Below are positions 57,938-64,000 of a DNA stretch of 64,000 nt, piece by piece; within the stretch, counting starts at the first letter, position 1; each line of letters begins with the position of its first letter. Source of the stretch: Oopsacas minuta (lineage: Eukaryota > Porifera > Hexactinellida > Lyssacinosida > Leucopsacidae). Below the pieces are notes generated by a model, which was given only the letters and a program-made list of their open reading frames with translations, ran no database searches and was not told the DNA's origin. Where the stretch lies: NCBI GenBank assembly GCA_024704765.1, contig JAKMXF010000266.1, positions 434,001 to 498,000 of the forward strand, in the 5' to 3' direction. Position numbers and translations under genes: made by a program.

Positions 57938-59376
57938 CATTTTACAGTTTTAATTATTTATTTGGCTAACAGTCAACTCAGATTATACCGAAGCCCAAGG
58001 GACCGCAATAATCACTTCGATATACCGAATTATATTTATATTACTTTGACCGTATTTGTACAATTTTAGATTCGATATATCCTTGTTCGATATAATAGGA
58101 ATTGAGTGTACATATTTTTGTGTGTTTATCATATTTATTGAGATTTAATTAGACATAATTACAAACTTACAGAAAGTAAATACTCCCACTACTTATTCAA
58201 ATTGAATCATACTATGATAATTACTGAAAATATCTGACCTTATGTAATACAATCCTTGGGTTGTTTTGCAATTCATTCTCTGATTGAAGATAAATATTTT
58301 CCTAATATTTAACATTCCCAGCTAGAATGGAATCTTAATTAAATACTTAAACTTCTCAAAAATTCCCAAAAATACAACATAATACTAAGTTCACATAAGG
58401 AATGTATTAAGTTAAAAATACGTCTTTATGACACAATTCTTAAAATATTTGTGCTGGAACTTATATACATTTCTGCCAAAGTATACGCTTCAACATATTC
58501 CTATGATTTTATTGAATTTGTAATAGGTTTCATTCTTCTTATGACTAGGTCAGCAGCCCAATAGATTATGCTAGGAATTTTACTAAGCCACATTATTAGA
58601 TATATCGTAGTACTACAAATATGCTCGTGAGTTATTCATCTAGATTGGGATTCTTTATTAGAAATATGCATTTTGACAAATTTTTTACTTATAAATTTGT
58701 TGTAAAAGACAGGGGCCTATATATTCATGGTTTCATCATTAATCAGGTTGGAAAATGTTCAGTTTGTGGTTCTCGGCCTGTGTTACGTATCTCGATATTT
58801 ACCGTAAGGCGTAGGTGTTATATTTCGTGAAGAATCCAGATTTTAAAATGGTCAAATTTGGAATCCACAAGGCGGAAATCACCGTATTAACTGCAATTAA
58901 TTGCCAACTCCTTTTCCCATTTATCAATCAGGACTTATATACAGTCTCCAATTCTTTAGAATGAAACTACGCTTACACATACATTTCTTTTATTTGGGAG
59001 AGGGAGACCAAACCCATAGAGATTATGTAAGTTAACCTGGAACTCTACTTAATTGTGATAAATGGCCTGGAACGACCTGTCCCGTTTCATCATATTAAAC
59101 TGTATATCTATTCATGCGCATGATTATATCATTATACCTACGCATTAATTAGTAACACAATGTACTTATTTCTTGTACGATGCTACTACCTCATTAATTC
59201 TCTACAATTTATAAATTCCTAAGTGAATAGAAACAGAATTCCTGATTTAATTTGATAATACTATAATCCATTTTATTATAATAGTACACGCATCATTAGC
59301 ATATTTTCTATATAAAGATATGTATAATACGAATAAATTCGTTCAATGTTTTTACTTAAAATTCTCATTAAGACAA
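57938..59376. other. Gene-poor stretch between convergent genes
   Basis: About 1.4 kb between the convergent SLC66A3 and transporter genes, so mostly 3' flanks. It contains a family A element (57968-58110). Nothing else is recognised. Confidence 0.6.
57968..58110. mobile_element. Family A MITE
   Basis: TAACAGTCAACTCAGATTAT and TAATAGGAATTGAGTGTA are inverted ends. The interior has 'ccgaagcccaagggaccgca' and 'tatttgtacaatttta', as in the copy at 21895. It lies 30 bases past the SLC66A3 stop. Confidence 0.75.
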
Positions 59377-61188
59377 TCAATCTTTTGTGAAGATTTTATA
59401 TGCGTAATGGTAAGCGGAGCTGTCCTTGAGTTCCTCATCTATCCTGAAATTTGTTAGTCGTTTGCGATAGTTAACAGCTACAAGTATGTACAGGGAAATA
59501 AACATCAAGCTAAGCAGTGTAAATACAATGTAGAGGAGGTATGCACTGGATTTGCCGGGACAATTTGTATAGTACCAGCATTGTGCTGCAAGATTCTGCG
59601 TTATAATATCTGAGCATTCTGCGTAATCTGAATTATTACATCTACAAGTACTGTTAGTTTGTGCTAGTATGATTATTATTATGGATATTATTGTACCGAA
59701 TCCACGAGTACCTTGTAAACTCCCGAATATCAGTCCTCTCATACTGGATGGAGATTGTGCATACGTAAACTCGCGGATAGTAGCGTACGCGAAACTATCC
59801 GCTAACCCCATTAGAATGTAGAGCGGGAGAATCGCGAAAACTGACACTTCTGAGCTGTAGTATATCGATAAAATATAGTTATGATCACAATTCGCCAACT
59901 CCGAACGTGCAATTTCTATAAATATAGCCAGAAAAATGGTCAACAATCCACAAAAATATCCTATACCCATTCCAGTAAGCATCCTTGGATAATATCTACG
60001 GAATCGTTTGTAAATAACAGCATTGAGTATAGCTATTAATGGCAGAGCTACTATATTCCCTAATTGGAATAAAAACGTCACAATTAAAATACGGTCAATT
60101 TTATGTTTGGTATTACCTGGCCATTTCATGTGCAGACCCATTTTAATGAAGATTGAGTACGTAGTGGCTCGTAGAGCAAAGAACCACATAAATGAGAGGA
60201 ATATTGCGATTAATCGGTAGAACGTTTTGACTTCTTGTATCCATTCGACTGTGTATTTACCACCAAGAGCTACTTTCCCATAGTCGAGTACTGATGTTGG
60301 AAATTTCACAGTTTTGAGGGTGAAAAGAATTTTCTCCTTTCTCGCTTGTTTAATTGCAAACCAAGTCGTTCGGCTAATCTGAACGATTGGATTTAGTCTC
60401 ACTGTATTCTCATCAAAATCTTTCTTAAACACTCTCAAAAGAATCAATATTATAGCCAAAGATACAGGCGGAACCATTACATATACGAGAACACTACCCG
60501 GAAATATTTGATACTCGAATGGTACTACAAGGAGCCCTGCTATAGTCGCAGCTAACACACCAATAAAATGATAAATATGGAAATAATTATGTTTTTTACT
60601 TTCATTCGCATCCTCCAATAATTCAGCACCATACAGACACAGATTAGCGTGATATCCTGAATAGAATATGTTGAATACAAGCATGCATATTAGTAGGAGA
60701 AATAGGTAAGCATTAGTAATCACGAGTTCACCATCGTCACAGGCATAACTTTCTTCTTCATAATCACTTCGTAAACTTAATAAATCATCAGAAATACATT
60801 GACTATACACAGATAGACCTGCTAACAAGGAATACCCTATCGTGGATAGAAACATCATCCAACTACATCTAACTAGCACCTTATATCTCCCGAAATACGT
60901 ATCTGTTAAAAAACCAGTTACAGGCGCAAGCAGGTAGCCTAAACTCAGGAAAAATCCGAAAATAATTGAAGATAGAATAGAGCTAAACTCATCAAAATTT
61001 ACTAGGTTAAAATACGCCCGTGATATAATCGTAATATTCGTGAAGATGGAGTAGAAAGCTAATTTTACTAGGAAGTTAACCGCGTGTAGTACAATCACCC
61101 CTCGTTGATATTTTAATGCGAAACAAACCTCTTCTTTAGCTGAACGTTCCCTTTTCGAGGTGGTTTCATGATTAATTGTTAGATCCAT
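59377..61188 (-). CDS. MFS transporter of the POT/PTR2 (SLC15-like) group
   Basis: Single exon, 603 residues with about 12 membrane helices. The N-terminal block FYSIFTNITIISRAYFNL is followed by GYLLAPVTGFLTDTYFGRYKVL. This is the POT-family pattern of a P-x-x-G-G-x-x-A-D-x-x-x-G-K/R-Y/F segment after helix 2. FAYATIREFTYAQSPSSMRGLIFG in the C-half is the usual PTR2 'E-F-x-Y-x-Q-A-P-x-x-M-K' site. The ExxER proton-coupling motif of classical peptide transporters is not evident in helix 1. Substrate (peptide, histidine, other) cannot be said. It is divergently transcribed from the unknown gene at 61435. Confidence 0.85.
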   Translation of the reverse strand: MDLTINHETTSKRERSAKEEVCFALKYQRGVIVLHAVNFLVKLAFYSIFTNITIISRAYFNLVNFDEFSSILSSIIFGFFLSLGYLLAPVTGFLTDTYFGRYKVLVRCSWMMFLSTIGYSLLAGLSVYSQCISDDLLSLRSDYEEESYACDDGELVITNAYLFLLLICMLVFNIFYSGYHANLCLYGAELLEDANESKKHNYFHIYHFIGVLAATIAGLLVVPFEYQIFPGSVLVYVMVPPVSLAIILILLRVFKKDFDENTVRLNPIVQISRTTWFAIKQARKEKILFTLKTVKFPTSVLDYGKVALGGKYTVEWIQEVKTFYRLIAIFLSFMWFFALRATTYSIFIKMGLHMKWPGNTKHKIDRILIVTFLFQLGNIVALPLIAILNAVIYKRFRRYYPRMLTGMGIGYFCGLLTIFLAIFIEIARSELANCDHNYILSIYYSSEVSVFAILPLYILMGLADSFAYATIREFTYAQSPSSMRGLIFGSLQGTRGFGTIISIIIIILAQTNSTCRCNNSDYAECSDIITQNLAAQCWYYTNCPGKSSAYLLYIVFTLLSLMFISLYILVAVNYRKRLTNFRIDEELKDSSAYHYAYKIFTKD

Positions 61189-61434
61189 ATTATTTCCAAT
61201 GGAATATGCTGGAGTAATTTATCCACCCCTTATGAGCTTATTCCAGTCATTAGTAATACGATCTCGTGTAGTACATTTATCTGTATTCACTGCATTCCAA
61301 AGCCGTTATATTAACTGCTTACAGATGCATATTATATCTATAATTTCTTCATAATTTAGAAGCGAATGTTTTACTTGACTCTCCACTTGCACTGGATGAA
61401 TTCTATTAGATAATACAATTGTTACTCTTCATCA
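61189..61434. promoter_or_regulatory. Shared divergent promoter region (inferred)
   Basis: 246 bases separate the start codons of the minus-strand transporter and the plus-strand unknown gene, so both promoters must lie here or overlap neighbouring transcripts. No specific element is recognised. Confidence 0.4.
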
Positions 61435-61980
61435 ATGGCACAGAAACAGACCTCCAAGGGCCCTACCACAACCAATACTGTATTGTTAGGTAAAAACGAT
61501 CACGTCAAGACTGTTCTGACAAAAATACATCGAATATTTGTAGATCACAGCTCGAATAATAAGATTCCAAAACATAGACACTCACACACATCAAATCAAG
61601 ACCTTAGAATTAATCGAACATATGAGCCTGTCCCTCCCACACAAGTTACACCCTCGACACGCAATGTTGAAAAAGCCTTCGCTATTTTCAAGTCAGATAC
61701 TTTTACGTGTATTTACAACGTGAATAAAAATATTAGAGAATCGGGTCTCACGAATGGAGGCTCAAACATCAACTTTGATTTTCTATACAATGGAGATGTC
61801 GTGGTCCTTCAGGGGACACCCTTGTACCCCTGTCTCGATAAAGAAACACATCGACCCTCCCCTTCTATCACTCATGTACCAAACACGAATGAGGGACAAA
61901 ACTCACAGAGCAATAGTTTAAATGGTGAATGTAATGACAATCAAACTCAATACCAAGTATGTTTAATTCCTAATTCGTAA
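61435..61980 (+). CDS. Unknown polar protein
   Basis: I do not recognise this 181-residue single-exon product. It is polar, Thr/Asn/Ser/His-rich, with a more ordered-looking middle (VEKAFAIFKSDTFTCIYNVNKNI; INFDFLYNGDVVVLQGTP) and disordered ends. No signal peptide or membrane segment is evident. It is divergent from the transporter gene. It might be lineage-specific, and the chance of a spurious ORF is modest at this length. Confidence 0.45.
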   Translation: MAQKQTSKGPTTTNTVLLGKNDHVKTVLTKIHRIFVDHSSNNKIPKHRHSHTSNQDLRINRTYEPVPPTQVTPSTRNVEKAFAIFKSDTFTCIYNVNKNIRESGLTNGGSNINFDFLYNGDVVVLQGTPLYPCLDKETHRPSPSITHVPNTNEGQNSQSNSLNGECNDNQTQYQVCLIPNS

Positions 61981-62980
61981 TTACGTTGTCGCGATACAGA
62001 ATGAGAAGCACATTTTCTAAGTTCATTCTTTAGAAATGCTTGTTAATCGTGAATCGTATTAGAACTGGTATATATGTGTCTGGAATGCAAATATTACAGC
62101 ATATCCGTGTCCAAACATTCCAGTTAAACCAAAGGAATTCTGCTCAAATTGGTATCTCACATTTTTTGTGAATTTCTATTGAATCTCGTTCATATTTAAT
62201 AATTTCATTTGGATAAATCGACAAATCAATCTTTGCTATAATTCATTTAGTGATTTTGTGCTATATATTGTTACAGATTGGTTTACGAGGTAATGAATTA
62301 TCAAATATCAAATTCTATGTTTTGTAGCTAAGTTTGATACTTAAATCTAGCTGAACTTTGTTCAGAGATACACTTACTGAAGATATCTTGTGATCATATT
62401 CGAGTAGAATTTCGGTTTTCTGATCAACGCGGTAATTTATTATCCCAATTCAATAGAATTATACAATTTTACATTCATAGAGCTCGATAAAATGCTGAAA
62501 TATCAATAAGTGAGGGAGTTCGGTCCTGCGAATCTCCTGATAACCCCCATTCCGCATTTCATACTTTGAAATGTAAATGTCCTTGAACGCGAGAGATATT
62601 TGATTCAATATGTATAGCTACTTTCTCCAAAAACTGTTTTTCAATGATATTTGAGTAATCAAATATGCCCTAAGGACAGGCTAAGGTTGTTGAATGAATA
62701 TAAAAATTGGTAAGAATTTTTCTTCTCAGAAACCCAAAAACCCAAAAATTTCAATTCAACAAAACGATAAATTGAATATTCAAGAAGATATATCGTACAA
62801 TTCCCCGCTTATAGAGGTAATTTCAATAGTGTGAGGCATAATTTCCTCTATAGTATCCCCATTCCCCACCTTATAGAGATCCCACTTATAGATGTTGCAC
62901 TATAAAACTTATTTTCTAAGGTGAAAGCACGAATAGAACATTCTTTATATAATTGTCCGTCCTCTGTATAGGATCCTTCA
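61981..62980. other. Intergenic stretch, nothing firm
   Basis: 1 kb of AT-rich sequence. Two similar same-orientation phrases near 62815 ('cccgcttatagaggt') and 62885 ('cccacttatagatgt') may be TIR-element ends but are too weak to call. A TGTATAG acceptor-like site sits 10 bases before the next ATG. Confidence 0.5.
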
Positions 62981-64000
62981 ATGCAATCCAAACGAATCTC
63001 CATAACTTTCGGTCAGAACCCAGAGCCTGTTGGTATCAGCATAAAGCGTCTGGACCTTTCAGAAGGTTCAGGGATATACGTCATAGGAATACAACCAAAT
63101 TCTCCAGCAGCTAGAGACGGTCGGCTAAAGGTATTTGACGAATTATTAACAGTTAATGACACTCCCGTCCGACAATTTCCATACGATCAACTGAGATCAA
63201 TTTTCACTCATAGAGGAATTACCCTGAAACTCACAGTATACCGTAATTGCTCAGCAGCTATACTACACGCTATCGGCTATCCTATACCAAACGATAATAC
63301 AGGAGAGAACTTTAATACATACCACAGTCCATCAAATTCAGACCCATCAATAGAATACGTAGAATTACACAGTGATATGAGAGATTTCGGATTCTTCGTT
63401 GCCCCGGGCTGTGGAGAGTATCCTGTCATTAATCATATATCTCCAGCTAGTCAGAGTGAATTAGATAACCGATTGAGGATAGGTGATGAACTAATTCAGG
63501 TCAACGAGCACCATGTAAGGAACGTAGCCTCACAGGTTGTTATGGAGCTAATACAGAAGAATACAGATATTAAACTCAAAGTAAGACACATGGTAGACCC
63601 GCTTAAAACTCCTACAGAAATGCACCCACAAGTAAATCATACTCGTGACGTAGATATTATATCAGTAACTATAATGAGGGATACTAGAGGTTCTCTTGGC
63701 ATATCAATACAAGGAGTGACGTCAGATAATGACGTATCATCTCCTGAAGATGGTATATACATAGCCAAAATTTCTACAGACGGACCAGCTGATATGAATG
63801 GGATAATTAAAGAAGGGGACAGGATTATTGAGGTTAATGGGAACAATCTAAAGGGTGTCGATCTTAAAAGAGCTCTAAGACTAGTGAAAATGAGTGGTAA
63901 CCCTGTGAATCTCGTGCTAGAGCGAGGAAGAGATGGTAAACAGGTGGAATTGGCATATGATCAAGATTCTAGTACGGAGAATTATACACAAGAGAATACA
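62981..64000 (+). CDS. Multi-PDZ scaffold protein, N-terminal part
   Basis: An open frame of 340 codons from the first in-frame ATG to the window edge, so the C-terminus is missing. Three PDZ domains are visible. PDZ1 (about 4-88) has PVGIS as carboxylate loop, then GIYVIGIQPNSPAARDGRL and DELLTVND. PDZ2 (about 125-203) has FGFFV, then VINHISPASQSELDNRLRIGDELIQVN. PDZ3 (about 226-316) has SLGISIQG, then GIYIAKISTDGPADMNGIIKEGDRIIEVNG. An upstream in-frame TAG forms part of an acceptor-like site, so an earlier coding exon cannot be excluded. Which scaffold family (MAGI, PATJ/MUPP1, GRIP, DLG) cannot be told from this part. These proteins assemble junctional or membrane complexes. Confidence 0.85.
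   Translation, partial: MQSKRISITFGQNPEPVGISIKRLDLSEGSGIYVIGIQPNSPAARDGRLKVFDELLTVNDTPVRQFPYDQLRSIFTHRGITLKLTVYRNCSAAILHAIGYPIPNDNTGENFNTYHSPSNSDPSIEYVELHSDMRDFGFFVAPGCGEYPVINHISPASQSELDNRLRIGDELIQVNEHHVRNVASQVVMELIQKNTDIKLKVRHMVDPLKTPTEMHPQVNHTRDVDIISVTIMRDTRGSLGISIQGVTSDNDVSSPEDGIYIAKISTDGPADMNGIIKEGDRIIEVNGNNLKGVDLKRALRLVKMSGNPVNLVLERGRDGKQVELAYDQDSSTENYTQENT

Noticed and set aside
1-64000. CRISPR arrays, rRNA, bacterial operon signals
   Set aside because: The genome is eukaryotic with spliced animal genes. The repeats present are microsatellites and TIR elements, not spaced direct repeats.

Overview
This is a eukaryotic nuclear window, AT-rich and gene-dense: about 20 protein genes in 64 kb. 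Introns are GT-AG, the shortest about 56 bases, with pyrimidine-poor but clear acceptors. The gene content is animal: POFUT2, ANKFY1/Rabankyrin-5, a smoothelin-type CH protein, a Slo2/KCNT potassium channel, CCDC146, a TRP-like channel and a multi-PDZ scaffold. The compactness, the mixture of intronless and intron-rich genes and the many short inverted-repeat elements suggest a non-bilaterian animal with a small genome. A sponge, perhaps a glass sponge (Hexactinellida), is my best guess. It is an inference from gene density and style, not from a diagnostic sequence.

Layout, left to right: POFUT2 (576-1763, one exon); an extended SDR (2212-3747, 4 exons); ANKFY1 (4318-11463, 11 exons); an ankyrin/TRP-like cation channel (12511-17037, 9 exons); a Ser/Thr-rich unknown (17534-18193); a smoothelin homologue (18675-27990, 14 exons); NUBPL (28352-29353) and TEX10/Ipi1 (29943-31904), both single-exon; a 2.8 kb gene-poor stretch; Slo2/KCNT channel (34677-39410, one 1577-codon ORF); a two-box HMGB protein (41426-42092); an unknown propeller-like protein (42903-43862); a seven-helix receptor-like gene on the minus strand whose frame is broken twice (44041-45055); a Rab GTPase (46930-48374); COA1 (49058-49471); CCDC146 (49667-55032, 11 exons); an ANKRD53-like protein (55846-57105); SLC66A3/PQLC3 (57314-57937); a POT/PTR2-like transporter on the minus strand (59377-61188); an unknown (61435-61980); and the start of a multi-PDZ protein running off the right edge (62981-64000+).

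The genes do not form one pathway. They are housekeeping and cell-biological: ER glycosylation, endosomes, mitochondrial complex I and IV assembly, ribosome biogenesis, ion channels, centriole/cilium, cytoskeleton. Eighteen of twenty lie on the plus strand. Exon chains were joined by hand, and each spliced chain keeps one open frame with a total length divisible by three, which is the main support for the gene models.

Non-coding space carries at least four families of short TIR elements (TA-flanked, pogo/Tigger-like in style), mostly in introns, and two hAT-like remnants. Points worth a second look are: TIR elements lying at or within 6 bases of splice donors, acceptor-like TAG/CAG sites just upstream of many start codons (possible spliced-leader trans-splicing), a Cys-rich extracellular loop in the Slo2 channel, three NPF-acidic motifs in ANKFY1, and the broken seven-helix gene. 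I saw no rRNA, tRNA or CRISPR array, though I could not scan for tRNAs by computation.
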